This document shows, one piece after another, positions 48,251 to 60,929 of a stretch of DNA of 64,000 nt. The notes beneath the pieces are model-generated. The model worked only from the letters and a program-made list of their open reading frames with translations. It did no database searches and was not told the origin of the DNA. This stretch comes from Lepisosteus oculatus (Eukaryota > Chordata > Actinopteri > Semionotiformes > Lepisosteidae): contig NC_090698.1 in the NCBI RefSeq assembly GCF_040954835.1, forward strand, positions 6,756,501 to 6,820,500. The letters run 5' to 3'. The position numbers and the translations under genes are program-made. How positions within the stretch are numbered: position 1 is the first letter of the stretch; each line of letters opens with the position of its first letter.

Positions 48251-51200
48251 ATCACAAATTAGAATCAGTATGAATCTTTTTTTTAATATAAGCTCTCCAA
48301 GGCATTCAGGTATATGGAATATTAATCATATATTCATTAAAACATCCAGGGGGAGACTCAGTATGAAACAAATATGGGAAAATGGCATGGTCATAAGTAT
48401 GAAAAGGGGCATACGTCACACAATGTTCCGTCGGAAAATGTGTTTTTCTGGCACCCAAGTCTCCCTCCAATCCACTTTTACAAGTGATGCAATAGAGAGG
48501 TCATTGGAGAACAAACGAAATTCGCTGTAAACAAAGTGATGCAAGAGACCAGGTGTACAAAACTGAAATTCGGTGTAATACAGTTTAAGGTGTTACGTGC
48601 AAGAGGGAAAATGTTTTTTCTAACCCAATTTGCTCAGGAGGCCACAAGCACGTCCTCCTAGGTTAGAAACGTGGAGGGACTACTGGCGACTGGGGATCAT
48701 AACGTGTTGTCCTCTGAACCTTAGTGGATGTCCTGTCATTTGGGGATGTACAGTTTTCAGAAGATTGACGGTAAAAGAGTAAGAGAGTATTCAAGACAGG
48801 AGTAACGAGAGAAACACGGAGAGAACAGATGGTCACAATTCCTGGACACAGAGATACCTGGACATAGTATATCTAGTTTACATGTAACATATACACACCA
48901 AAAAAGTATCTGCTGCTGCCAGATTGTTTAACAGAGAAGAAGAAAAACAACAGGTCAAAGAAATAGCAGGAACACTGTAATCAGACACAAAAGGTTTTTA
49001 ACTTGGCAAGAGAAAGTAACGTGTGACATCGCTGCTGGTGATCAAACTAACTTAAAGGAGATTTCCAGTACCACCACAGCTACAGGAATAAAAAAGTGAA
49101 CAGACAGTGGGGGGATTAATTAAATGATATGCTCACAGTACTCATCTGAAGTTTAATAGACATGATGATCCCCTTTTGTGACTTGACAATGAGAATCACC
49201 TTCAATGCAGTACATTCAAAAAGCGATCAACAACATTCATGCAGTATTTTAGCACACACTGAAAAGATGCATGGTGCAAATATTATAGTAGAAACAAAAG
49301 GGTGATTCAAAACAGACAGATCAAACTCATAAACCTGATAAGTGATCAGAAATTGTTTTATAATTTGTGCAACATATTTTCACACTTCCACGTGTTTACC
49401 AACATATTAATTCCTAAAAGTACTTGTGATTATGAATGCTATTTGCATGATGTAAAAGATTAGTGAAAACACAATAAACCCAATCTTGGCACTGTTGCAT
49501 TTTGACTTATTAATTTGATAGTGACTCTAGACCTTTCCACTGCATGCTTTGCAGATTAAAATGGTGCTTCTGGAGTTTCACTGACAATGAAAATAGATGA
49601 CAGAAACATGTAATCTGTTGAGATTGCAGTTATTTATCTGTATAACAGTCAGTTGGTTTTGGAAAGATTATGTGTGGTATTAAGTGTGGTATAATTGAAG
49701 AAAATACATTCGGAATCAGTAAAAACAGGACTGCAGCCTTCCAAAAATATTTAGTTTGAATCAGAGAACATATTCAGGAGAAAAATAAATTAAAGTCTAG
49801 AAAGTATGAATGAAGTAAGAATGGTCTCTGTTGCATTAATAGAACAATTAGTAAAACAAAATAAGGAGAAAGAAAGCACTCTACAGGGAAACTAAAAAGG
49901 AGCAAGATCCAGAGAACAGAGAGTGCTGAATTACAACCACGGGTCAAAAAAACTTTAGAATGGCCAAGAGAGACATAATTCTCTTAAATAATTAGATGAT
50001 TTTGAAGATGACAGAGAAATATCTGAAATAGTAGTTAATACAGCTGTTTTCTGAAGAGGAAATTAAATCAGCAAAGCAGGGGCTGAAGCTATTTGTGACT
50101 TAATAAAATGTAACCTGCGGTTTTAGATGGTTTTGAACCAGTTATACAAGAGGAAATGATGGATGTTCTTGAATGGTCCTTTCTAGAGCCCCCCCAGCCC
50201 ATTCTCAAGGTGGATAAATTCCTGAAACTGATGTTTGTGGGCATGAAAATTAATGCATGCATTCTCATTGATAACTGAATGAAGGGTAGAAAACACAAAG
50301 AATATTGCCAGGCAACATATGTACAGTAAAAGGGGAACTGTAGCCCTCTTCTTTCAAGTTGGTTTACTGTTTTTGTTTTAATTTAATGTTTTAATGTTTT
50401 TTTTTAAGGTCTCCATGGGGTCACTCATTACTCTACCACCCCACAGCCCATTCTTAAGACTTTTTTGTCCCATTTGAGTGTTAAACTTTATCTCCATACT
50501 GTATGTCTGTTCTTTTGACACCATTTTCCATGACTTTCCTCCTGTCTGACAGAGACCCACGGGGCAGCATGATCAGGTTCCAGACTGTTTATTTACAGCT
50601 TTTAACACTTAAATACAGCTGCACACAACATATTTGAAACAAACAAAGAAACACACAAATAAATAAAGTGACCACGTTAAATATAAAGGAAGTGCAAATC
50701 TCTTTCTCAAAATTCATGGTATGTCATGAGCACCCTACAGTATTTCATTTGAAATAGAGTAATTCAAGGAAGCCTGTAAGAAACTGAGACACTGTAGATA
50801 GATCATTGAAACTAAACATAGATAATGGGTTTAAATCACATACAATACATAAATATTATTAATGTAATTATGTATTTTGTAATTTTACATTTCTTTGTCC
50901 TGTCAAAACAGAAAAGCTGCTGAATAACAGACTCCAAAGTCTAGAGTTAGGAATCGCCTATTCTAGTCTGGCCATCTTGAATGAAAATGAAGTAAGTACA
51001 GCCATTTACAGCCAATATAATTAAAATAATACAACACAGGTAATAATGAAGTCCCATGGTCCAAATGAAACCATAACCTTGCCTCACTCATTAAACATAA
51101 ATGACAAACTCAGTCCTTTATAGCCCTCTGCTTCTGCAATTCTGTATACTTGACACTGATCTTGTAATTTCCTACCTGTGGCAGCGGTAAGTGTTAATAA

Positions 51201-51574
51201 ACTTAATACTTGGGATGATATAGCATAGCATTTACATACCTTGTATAGTCAACAATATAAATATACTCAGTATAATATAAAAATCTCTGTGTTGGCACTG
51301 GCAAAAACTGAACATTGATGTGAAAAATGTTAAACGGTAAGTAAGGGGGTTAGGATTTAGGGTTTAATTAGAGTGTTAAGGATTAAGATTAATGAAGAGG
51401 GTACGGTTTAAGGGTTCAATTCCTGGGTTAGATTAAGGTTCAGAGCTAGAAGTTAGGGTCACGGTGGAAATCCTTGTCTGAGATCCCAGATTGTGCTGTG
51501 ACCAGGAGTCACGGATTCTGCAAACTTGCATACATATGGCTGATGAAACTGTACTCTGTTGAGAAATAAAGTTA

Positions 51575-52480
51575 TTAATTGACTGTGATGCTTTTCACAG
51601 AAGTGTCGCTAACTGTATCAGTCAGGAAACAAGGCAATCTGACTATTCTCGACAGATAGAGCAGAGGCTGAACACTGCTGCTGAGGTCCATGAAGGCAAA
51701 CGCAATGTGATGAACATAACACTTAAACACAAGAGGAGAGAAGTAGTTCTGGAAAGGGAAAAGAATGACAGGTGGGAAATAATGAAACACTATAATGGCC
51801 AGAATGATAAGGACCATGTTGAAGGCCTTCTTCTTCACAGGATGCATCTCATCCCTCCCTGGGCCAGACCTTTTCAGAGCCCAGAGGATGGAAAGGTTAC
51901 AGAACACCATGATGGAAAAAATTGTAAGGATCATAACACTGAACACACGGTGAAAGTCCTTCACTGCGCCCGCAGCGTAAGAAATGGCGTAGCTAATGAT
52001 AATGACCATCAGCACCTCCGCACAAATGATTCTGTGCTTCTGACCCCTGAATTTTGTGAAGGTGATGGGGTGCAGCACTGCTAGGTAGCGGTCCAGACAG
52101 ATACAAGTGAGCAACAGGGGAGAACCATCTTTTATACCGTACGCGACAGACTGGACTTGCCAGACGGTCGCATGATTCAGCAGTAACCTGTTGAGCAGGT
52201 CAACAGGAGACATGAGGCAGAAGAAGGTGTCCAAGATGGCGAGGTTCAGGATGAAGATGTCCGAGGTAGTGAAATCGGCTTTGGTCCTGCGTAGAAGCCA
52301 CAGCACCATCAGGTTGGCAGGCAGTCCCAGGACAATGTTGATAGCCTGTGCGCTGACGTATATCATAGGTCCCGCGGGGATGACTTTGCACTCCTCGAAG
52401 AAACTCGGCGGCTGGACTGTGGCGTTGGGCGTGTTGTAATTGGGGAGAGGGCTTGAGTTGGTGTAGAGAGCGTCTACCAT
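51575..52480 (-). CDS. Class A GPCR, copy 3, full-length
   Basis: This is a 301-codon single coding exon starting MVDALYTNSSPL. It has seven hydrophobic segments, GLPANLMV in TM1, LAILD in TM2, CLDRYLAVLHPITF at the end of TM3, YFPP in TM6 and QPLLY in TM7. Its C-terminal tail (TDTVSDTSVKSITVN) is rich in Ser/Thr that could be phosphorylated. An acceptor (gtgtctcttag) ends at 52493, twelve bases before the ATG, as in copy 2. It shares the odd loss of the TM3 cysteine with the other copies. The intact frame suggests function, but the conserved upstream exon found for copies 1 and 2 is not seen upstream of it. The ligand is unknown; a P2Y-like or chemoattractant-like orphan receptor is the broad guess. 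Confidence 0.9.
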   Translation of the reverse strand: MVDALYTNSSPLPNYNTPNATVQPPSFFEECKVIPAGPMIYVSAQAINIVLGLPANLMVLWLLRRTKADFTTSDIFILNLAILDTFFCLMSPVDLLNRLLLNHATVWQVQSVAYGIKDGSPLLLTCICLDRYLAVLHPITFTKFRGQKHRIICAEVLMVIIISYAISYAAGAVKDFHRVFSVMILTIFSIMVFCNLSILWALKRSGPGRDEMHPVKKKAFNMVLIILAIIVFHYFPPVILFPFQNYFSPLVFKCYVHHIAFAFMDLSSSVQPLLYLSRIVRLPCFLTDTVSDTSVKSITVN

Positions 52481-53169
52481 CTTTGCTGAACACTAAGAGA
52501 CACAAACAGACATGGTTAGTCTTAAATCACAGCATACAGAGCTTGAATTCAGTGAATCATGACTGAAAAAGTAACCAAGGTCAAAATCAACGTTTCTACG
52601 TAAAATGTTTTTTTTTTTCACCTGCAATAAAATATCCTTTTGTTTAATACATTTAATTAAAACTACTCTCTGGTACTTTATATTTTACATTTAAGTTTCT
52701 ATTAGCCTCTGGGAACACCATCAGTCAAAACCTCAACACTTATCTCATGTGCAGGTTGGAAAAATTGTATCGGCTTGGAACTGCCTTGCCTTCTAGCTGG
52801 TTTTCACAACGGTTACAGCCTGAGAATTTGTTTTCTCTTTGGTATCGTACAGAGTTTTCATCAAACTCATCAACAACATACTGATGCTCAATGCTGGATT
52901 CTCAAGTACACTTCAGAGTTTGCGATGCAAATTGGCCAGTGCAAGTCTGAGGTTAAGCTACTGTATGTGCCCCAGCAAATGTCTGAGTGTTTATCTCTCA
53001 GTTTTATACAGAAGTGCATTGTGCTTATGATTTACCTAAGTGCTGTAAAAAAACATGTCACCCTCACCACCAATGCCCTGTGCATGAAAATGTGCTTGTG
53101 TAGGAGCAGGTGTCACTTTGCATGTACAGTACAAGGCATAATCAGACTGCAAGTGAATAGTTGCTAAGC

Positions 53170-54930
53170 CGTGCATCAAGGTATCCATCCAACGTGTTAA
53201 CTAGTTTAGTTTACCCATTCATACATCACTTCATTAATCATTCACTTACAAAAAGCGATTTCTGACACTTCGGAGATGTAACTTCCTTCCTGGACAGAGT
53301 GACAGCAATGAATGACAAACAAACTCACTTCCGATGGCTTGTACATTGTAAAGGCTTTTTTCCCATATTGCAAAATTATTGTCATGTCAACTGAGTTGTA
53401 CATACACAGTGATTAACACACAGAGCAATTATGTAGCATGAGTCATGGTAACAAGAATGATCTAAGTTCTGAACTGACCTCATATGTGTGACTACCAAGA
53501 CCTACGGATTACAAAACATCCTCCTGCTCATACGCAGATTTCTGCTCTCTTACATTGTAAGGGTCATGTGTTTCAGCAGCACAAATATGAGTAATGACAA
53601 CACGCTACTGTTCCAGTCAACTTCTAATGACAGGATTGCACTCCACACCTTGCAGCATTTATTTAACGCTTCAAAGCACATTTTAGGATTTACAGCAGAG
53701 TTTGTTCATTGGTATTAGAATTGCATCCATTTTTGGTATTTTCATGTTTGCGTACACACAAAGAAGCCTAAGATCGCCCAAGTCAGTTCCATTGCTTTGT
53801 CAAACTAATGAAAAGCAGTAACCTGAGTATTTCCCACCTGTGGGGGAATTCTGACCTGACCAGCACTTAGCAGTAACAGGTAAAGTGTGGTAGCAGTGCG
53901 GACTGCAGAGGACAGGGCTCACGACTTGATTGATGTGTAATCTGACCGTTGCTGGGCAACTGCCATATGTTCCAGAAGCCAGCAGAGCCCTGGGCGATGG
54001 CTGTCCAGTGATGCTACTGATGGCAATCTCTAGGATAAAAGCCCATTGTTTTTCGTTGCTTGAGTTAACAGGAGGTATACATCGAAATGCAAAATCGTTA
54101 CCTCCCCTTTGACTTTATGAAGAGATGCTGATATTTCGACTGCTTGATGTATTAATGTAATAAAATGAAGCATTTTTTTTAATGTGTTCTAAGCATACTG
54201 TTACATAACTATATTCCTTGTTCGGAATGGCTTCCTTGTTTCCCAGTGGATATTATGTCCTTTTTTCTTAATTTACAACACTTACTAGCAGTAGTAGGTA
54301 TATCTGAGTACTTACAATGGTTTCATTTATTAAAGTTGTGCACCAATCTTATGTACGTACTGTATAAGCAATAAATGAATTTCTTAGGTCTGTTTAAGGA
54401 AATGTAGAAAATTGCAGTATATTTTAAAAAACAATTGTAACTTAATAGCCTATAACACAATTTTAGTCATGTTGCTTAGGTATTTCAAGATTTACATCAC
54501 AGCTACACAGTTTGTGGCTTCTACACAGTTACAGAAGTTTAAGAGGTTACACAACAACTGAGCTCAAAAACTGATAATCTCCAATAGGCACAGGAGCCTC
54601 TGTCACGTTCTCTAAACTAAAGGTGAGGCATTAAAAAAGTAAAATTGGCAGGAAATTTTAACTAGTTTAAACTTGCTATTGTACATTTAATAAGCATTAA
54701 GGAATTGTCTTTTCTATTATAAAGTTAATCGTATAAAGTATGCTTTGTGTATTTTATGATTGGAGCAGTTAGACCAGTTAGGCTTTATATTGAAAGACTC
54801 TTAAATGTCCTAACTTCCATACCACAAAAAATGCATAAAGTATATATGTTCTGTGTATCTACATACATGACAACAAAATACTCCTTCATTAGATTATGCA
54901 TATTTTACCAAAAAAGTGGAAGTAATTTGA
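53170..54930. other. No gene seen
   Basis: AT-rich sequence beyond the second duplication unit. No exon, RNA gene or known repeat is recognised. Confidence 0.45.
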
Positions 54931-54939
54931 GTGAGTTTC

Positions 54940-55247
54940 TGTCACGATCCGCACGCGAGCACTTAAACGCCACCGCATTCCCATGAGCACCTCTCATCCC
55001 GCGCACTAATTAATCAATTATCATTCCACACTCTTCCCTATTTATACCCTCTCAGTCTCCGCTCACTATTGAGCCTCCCTCTTCCGAGCTCAACCCTCGC
55101 TGTACCTTTCTGGGGAAAGAACACTTTAAACCTAATCGTCTTTTGGCTCTCGAAACCCCTTGCTCAATCCCTTGACTATGGCGTCGCTTTCCGTTTCTAG
55201 GACTTCGCATAGGCACCTAACCAGACGCTTCACTGCAGCCCCTGACA
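54940..55247 (+). mobile_element. Solo LTR with 5-bp target duplication GTTTC
   Basis: The element starts TGTCACG and ends CCTGACA, and is flanked by GTTTC at 54935-54939 and 55248-55252. A TATA-like ctatttataccctct lies near 55037. Length and layout resemble the other solo LTRs in the window, but the body sequence is different, so it may be another Gypsy family. Confidence 0.85.
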
Positions 55248-55259
55248 GTTTCTTTCTGG

Positions 55260-57540
55260 ATGAAGGCGATAGTGCTCGTATTTGTTTGTTATGTAAAAAC
55301 AGCTGGCAGCTGGAGATCTATTTGCATGCAACTCTTCTCCTCTCAGGTGACTGTACAGTCCTGCATTAAGTCCATAATACTGGAGTCTTTGCTCGCAAGA
55401 AGGTTCTCTTACCTGCTAGAACTGCAGCTTTCCTTGGGCGTCCAGTTCTTTCTTGTTCGGTGGTACTGTATGTCTTAATTCTAGATTTCAGCACTTCAGA
55501 TGTCCTTGATTTTGCTTTGGGGCCATTTCCTTGCAGCCAATGGCAACGGCTCTTTCTGACTGTGAATCCAGGTCCTTTGTCTTGACCATTAATGTCCTGC
55601 AACACGAAGGCGTGGTGTTCCTTGCCGCACAGTTAGGGCTACTGACGTAAAAATGTGCATACTTTCAAAATTAAATCAGGGAAAGAAGGAACTGACATTG
55701 CCCAAAACACTGCAATGCATTTTCAGCTGGCTAACCAGGAAACACTGACTTCTCCTTTTTGTCAATTCAATCAGCAGCAAAAGTCATACTCAGGAGTGTT
55801 GATTCAAGCCCCTGAAAAGTGTTCACAAAGTCAGCCACGATGACATCTTCGAGACCAGAACTGCTTCAGTTTGGGATGAGTTCCTTAGCAGTCTTCTCGA
55901 CAGTCGTGATCACTACACAGCACGGCAACTAAACAAGCAAGGTGTAAAAGTCCCCTCTCCTTCGTGAGCTCTTTTACGTTCTTCGGTGAAATCCTCCTGG
56001 CACCAGCATCAAGCTTATATTCTTCTCTTCATTGTTGACATTTTTATAAAATAAGGTCCTTGCTCAGGAGTACCACAGTAGTGTCCAACTCAGCTCATGA
56101 ACTCCACCTTCACATCCGACAGCTCTTACAAGTATTTTTACATATATCATTTAGCCTAGGTGTCTTAGAAACTCCCACAGCAAAACTGTTTTTTGGCAAG
56201 AAGCATTCTGAATGGAATGAAAACAGCTGTCAGAAACGGGTTTGTGTTCCAATAAGAAGCAGCTGTTGGGTAGAATATTCAGATCCGTTTTTTAAAGAAT
56301 ATATTTACATAGTTGCAAACCCCTGTCATTTTTAGATATTATTAAAACCTTTTTGGCAAAAAACATTGACTTGTTCTGAAGTAGTACAGCCCTTTATTTA
56401 AAAATGCTTCCTTTTTAACATTTAAATGAACTTCCTGTTAGTTTCCAGTTGTGTCTTGCACTCTGCTTTCCCCTTTTCAGAGTCTGCATTTTTAATGCAT
56501 TTAAAGCACACTAGAGACCATGTTGAAACATTTATAAAAGCTGATTGCTTTGTCCAAAGTCCACTTTGTACTAGACCAGAGGTAGTGTCTCCCCTTTGCT
56601 TGATGAGTGTAGAGGGATCACCTGTTTATTTAGTCATAAGCAATGATTTATGGTATCCTGGCTGTGGTGTAAGTTTTGAAAAGGCGAAGAAAACTATTTA
56701 AATTTTTCAAGCACTCACATGTCTTGGGTAGGGTAAAATATGTACTGTAAATGAATGCAATCATCTTCCTGTTTTTTTAAAGGCCACTTTTTATTATGTG
56801 TTTTATTATGGTTGAGATAATACCTCCAATGGTTGCATGGCTCTGTTGGTTGAGTAACTTAATAACACTTCGCTATGAAGTAATGATTAGTCACAAGAAA
56901 AGATCCGGCATTTCCTGGCTTTGTGCCCTTCTTATACCCATTAATAGTCAAACTATTAATAACTAAAACCAAATTGTGGGTTGGCTTGAGATCCTTTTCT
57001 TCAAAAGCTAATTTGAGCAATGAGAAAAAAACTCATACTGAGCCTTTATACCAAATTACTGTTGCTATATCAAACACTATGACTTATTGTGAAGTCTTGT
57101 GTTATGTTCAGGTAAAGTATTTAAACATAATTATGAATGTTGGTACTATCAGGCTGTGTATGTCTCTCAGGATTAAGATGGGATCAATATAAAACAAGTA
57201 AATGTGTTACTAAGTCCTCATAGAACACGTCTATTGGTGCCCTAAAGTGAAGTTTTAGAAGGATTCACAAGAGACACTTCTGCACCAATCCCTTCTGCAT
57301 GATATGTTAACATATCTGACCACTTTGTTATTCGGCTATGAATTCATCCAGCTAGAACACACTCAAAGTACAAATTTTCAGCTTGATCCCGATATGTACA
57401 AAAGGCAATGGACAACTGAGACTGCCACAAATAATCTCAGAGACATCACCAATCCTGAGTCAACATCCATAGGTAGCAGCTCTTTACGAAATGTATAACA
57501 AGTCATTTTAAAGAGTGTGCACGGCTATACAGTGTAAGTC
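55260..57540. other. No gene seen
   Basis: Several frames of 60-90 codons exist but none shows a domain or good splice borders. Confidence 0.4.
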
Positions 57541-57554
57541 ACACCGAATCTTAC

Positions 57555-57624
57555 CTTCTTGGCGGCTTTTCAGGAAGACGACCCCGTAATTAAGACGACC
57601 CACCGCCTCTATCAGGTTCTGACA
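57555..57624 (-). other. Orphan candidate coding exon
   Basis: On the minus strand a good acceptor (cttgtttttcaccag) and a strong donor (gtaagatt) border 70 bp that are open in only one frame, reading CQNLIEAVGRLNYGVVFLK and five or so further residues. The GC content is higher than in the neighbourhood. The plus strand also reads open from an acceptor at 57573-57574 (EDDPVIKTTHRLYQVLTLVK), so the strand is not settled. I do not recognise the protein. Confidence 0.35.
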
Positions 57625-58470
57625 CTGGTGAAAAACAAGAGAGATGAGCGAAGTCAAATCGGACCGGCTTCCTGAATCACAGACTTATAACAATGCTGAC
57701 AGAAGAGGTGAAGCAATACATTGTAACACTGGCTGATTGCCTGGAGGGAGAAGGGAGTTAATTGCGCTCAGCAGAGGGGAGTTCCATGTGCTGAGCAGGG
57801 AGGCAAACAGGGCATCGCCAGGACTCGGCCCCTCACTGTGGCACATTTCCCAACACCTCAGAACGCTCAGCACCGTGCCGCGTGTTCATTCAGGATCCTG
57901 CCCGGTCACACTGCGCCTCTTCAGCAAACCCTCACCCTGAACTGGACCGGCTTCTCCTCCAGTATCTCCGCTTTGACTCAGAGGTTCAGAGTGTCGAAGA
58001 AAAGTCTTCACTCAGGTTAGGTGTGGTCAAGCAGAGTCCCTTTATACATGCGCATGGGGAGGATATAATCACGCGGACCTGAGAGCAGCCTCTCATACAG
58101 ACCTGTGAGTAACCTCTCCACCGAGATGATAAATGCAATGAGTTTTATACCACAAATTCACACTTAGAAAGCTTCTAAGTTTCCATATTAGGAGTTGTTT
58201 TTCTCTCTACAAACATTTCTTTGTAATTGACCACATTCTTCTTAAGAAGCAGTTCGACCTTGCATACAGACAAAAGGAAGTACTGTATATAAATAAAGGT
58301 GTGAAATAAGATAGACATACTGCAGTTGTACCATTAATATCAAAAAGTCAAATAATATGCTTACAATTATTCTTTCATATTGTTGCTGGGTAAAAAGCAT
58401 TTTTCAAAGCCAACTAGTCACTATCTTATACACTTTAAAAAAGGTAAATGCTAAAATTCTTCCTCAAGAG

Positions 58471-58581
58471 GCAGCGGGCGAGAAGATAAAGGGAGCAACC
58501 ACCAGGCGGCGAGAGCTGTGGAGCCTGACTGACACCATCGGCACTGCTTCACAGACTCCTGCAGTGCAGAAGCATCTGCAG
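58471..58581 (+). other. Orphan candidate coding exon, 111 bp, phase 0-0
   Basis: The frame reads AAGEKIKGATTRRRELW and then SLTDTIGTASQTPAVQKHLQ up to a donor gtaagg at 58582. The acceptor cttcctcaagag is only fair. The block is GC-rich within AT-rich flanks and exactly 37 codons long. No family is recognised and no partner exon was found. Confidence 0.3.
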
Positions 58582-59424
58582 GTAAGGTCTAAGAGCTGTA
58601 AGGTGCATAGAGACAGAAGACCTATAAAGTTACTCACAAGTTTGGAGAAGGAGAAGAGCGATGTTTTGAGGAAGGCAGGATGACAGTGTGAAGGAGGGCT
58701 GTGAGTTCTTATAATAAGAGAGTGAATGAGGAAGTGGGCTCCGATCTAGGAGCAAAGCTAAAGCACGTTCAAACAATCCCCAACACACAGGATGTAACAG
58801 AAATGCCAGGGGTCGCTACAACAGCAGCTGAAACTGACTGGAGAATTGCACCGGTGGTACAAAGAGAGACAGAACGGCAGGCACCTACATGCCAGTCTCA
58901 CCTGTGCTGTACCTCTCCAATTAGGTAAATGTTCATTAGGGCTAAAGTGGGATAATTATTTTAGGTGGCCGAAATGTTCTAGTCAAAAGTAAAAACATGT
59001 ATTCATATTTTTTGAGAGGGCGTAATTATTAGAGGTGGTCTACAGGCTTAGGAAAGGTACACTGCATTCATTACCTTGATTACAAACACATAGAAAGGTT
59101 TTGATGGAGTCCCATATCCAAGGACGAGTCTGAATGATGTGGAACCCAAAGGTAAAGAAGGAGACTGATGAACAGGGACTAGACAGTGCTGAGGCTGATA
59201 AATGCAGCCAAAGTGGGGTGTTGTAATGAGGACCACTAGTCTTCCTAATTTATTTCAATGTCAGTCTAAATGAGTGTTTTAAAAACAGAAAAACATTCTT
59301 GGTTGGATTAAGAATTTACATCGAGTAAAGGACAGACATTTAATCTTTATTATACAATGGGTGTTTGTGTTAATGCATAATGCTTTATCTATAATTAATC
59401 CAATACCCTTTACAATAATAATAA

Positions 59425-59632
59425 TCCTAATAATCCCCATCTATGAATTGGCTTCATCACTCTGTACTCCTCCCACTGAGAGCTGGTGTGTGGGGAGAGT
59501 ACTGGTGCACTATGGCTGCCGTCCCATCATCTAGATGGATGCTGCACACTGGTGGAGGGGATCCCCAATACCTGTAAAGCGCTCTGAGTGGAGTGTCCAG
59601 AAAAACGCTATATAAGTGTAAGCAATTATTTA
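59425..59632 (+). mobile_element. 5S-derived SINE, 5'-truncated copy
   Basis: It matches only the 3' part of the elements at 6262-6838 and 19222-19795: the ctcccactgagagctggtgt block, the gctgcacactggtgg block and the tail acgctatataagtgtaagca. The 5S head is absent. Confidence 0.8.
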
Positions 59633-59719
59633 CAAATTGAAAGACTGTTACTCATTTTCAACATGCAAAACTGAAGCCTCTCAATTCCTAAGTATAAGAT
59701 AAAAGGCTATTTAGGAACA

Positions 59720-60200
59720 AGTAAAGGTTTATTCCAGGCTGAAAAGAGAAGAGAAAAAACACAACGTTTCTTCAGCTGTGTGAAAGAGGAAAGTCAGCAG
59801 CTGCTAAAGCAAAAGAGAACAACAGCCAGGAGTGTAGGGGAGGCAGGAGCAGGGGAGGCGGAGTGTACACTCAGGTGGCGCGAAGTCGAGGGAGGTGGTG
59901 AGGAGAGGTGTGAAGTCGAACCCTGCAAATGAATGGAGAGGACTGGAGAGAAACGAGTCTGTCGTTGAGAGAAGGGGGAAGGTGTGATCCTAAGATCCCA
60001 TCTCCTCTCCACTTTGGGTCTCCTTTGGGCTTTGGGTCTCATTTGCTTCATCAGCTGGTTTCCTCTTCCTCACACCTGAAGAAGGCTCCACAGCCAAAAC
60101 ATTGTTTCCTTTCTTCTCTTTTCAACAGGAAATAAACCTTTACTTGTTCCTTTGCAGCCTACATATGCTGACGCAGCTCCCTGCTTAAACTACTAAAAGG
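59720..60200. repeat. Foldback repeat with arms separated by about 270 bp
   Basis: The left arm (about 59720-59790, gtaaaggtttattccaggct ... acacaacgtttcttcagctg) is the inverse of the right arm (about 60062-60165, cacacctgaagaaggctcca ... aataaacctttacttgttc). The right end continues tgcagcctacatatgctgac and gcagctccctgcttaaact. The central spacer carries unrelated sequence. Confidence 0.75.
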
Positions 60201-60929
60201 CTATTTAGCCCATTTACCTGTCCTCTTGCTTTACTCGTTGCGATTTGAATAAATGGTCCCAGTGTAGGAAGGTAGGTCATCAGTTTTGAGAACAACAGTT
60301 TTGTGTAGCTTCTTCCATACATTGTATAAAAGCACTTCTTGTTCTTGTTTTTTACGGCACTTACCATGGCCCCAGAAAAACAGATCTTTTCCTTTTTTTG
60401 CAGGATTTTTAATGTCAAATGATGTAAAAGTTTTACACCTCTAAATGAGAAGCAGACATTAATAACAAGTACATAGCTGTATGCCTTTATTAATATCAAC
60501 CAAGTAATATCTGTCAATCAAATATTACAAAGATTTTTAAGCAGTCATAGAATGCATAATATAAAATAGTGTATAAATGTGTTAATTATAGCACCAGTGT
60601 GGACTAGCAGAAACTAAATATGGAGAAATCTACAAAAACAGCTTTATAAGACTAGCTTACATTAGTGATCTTGTTGGCAATATAATGCAACAAAATCTCA
60701 AACTACACTAGTAACACAGTTATCCAGGCATAAGTCCACCATATTCAACAGACAGCAGATGAAGTTGCATGAAAATGAATGTGAAATCCTATATACCAGG
60801 CACATAATATAACAAGTGAAATAGAAGAGGCTGGGCTGTTTTTGATCAATACTTTTGAGGTAAATGCACATCGAGATTCTGAAGTGTTTCGTGGAGTCTA
60901 ACTACCTCGAGTGGAGAAATGATAAACTA

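Larger units (their letters stand above)
47101..53165. repeat. Tandem segmental duplication, second unit
   Basis: It parallels 38281-47100 in order and orientation and carries receptor copy 3. Similarity is highest in the receptor coding region and around 48420-49060. It ends at about 53165, after which the sequence no longer resembles the start of the unit. Confidence 0.9.
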
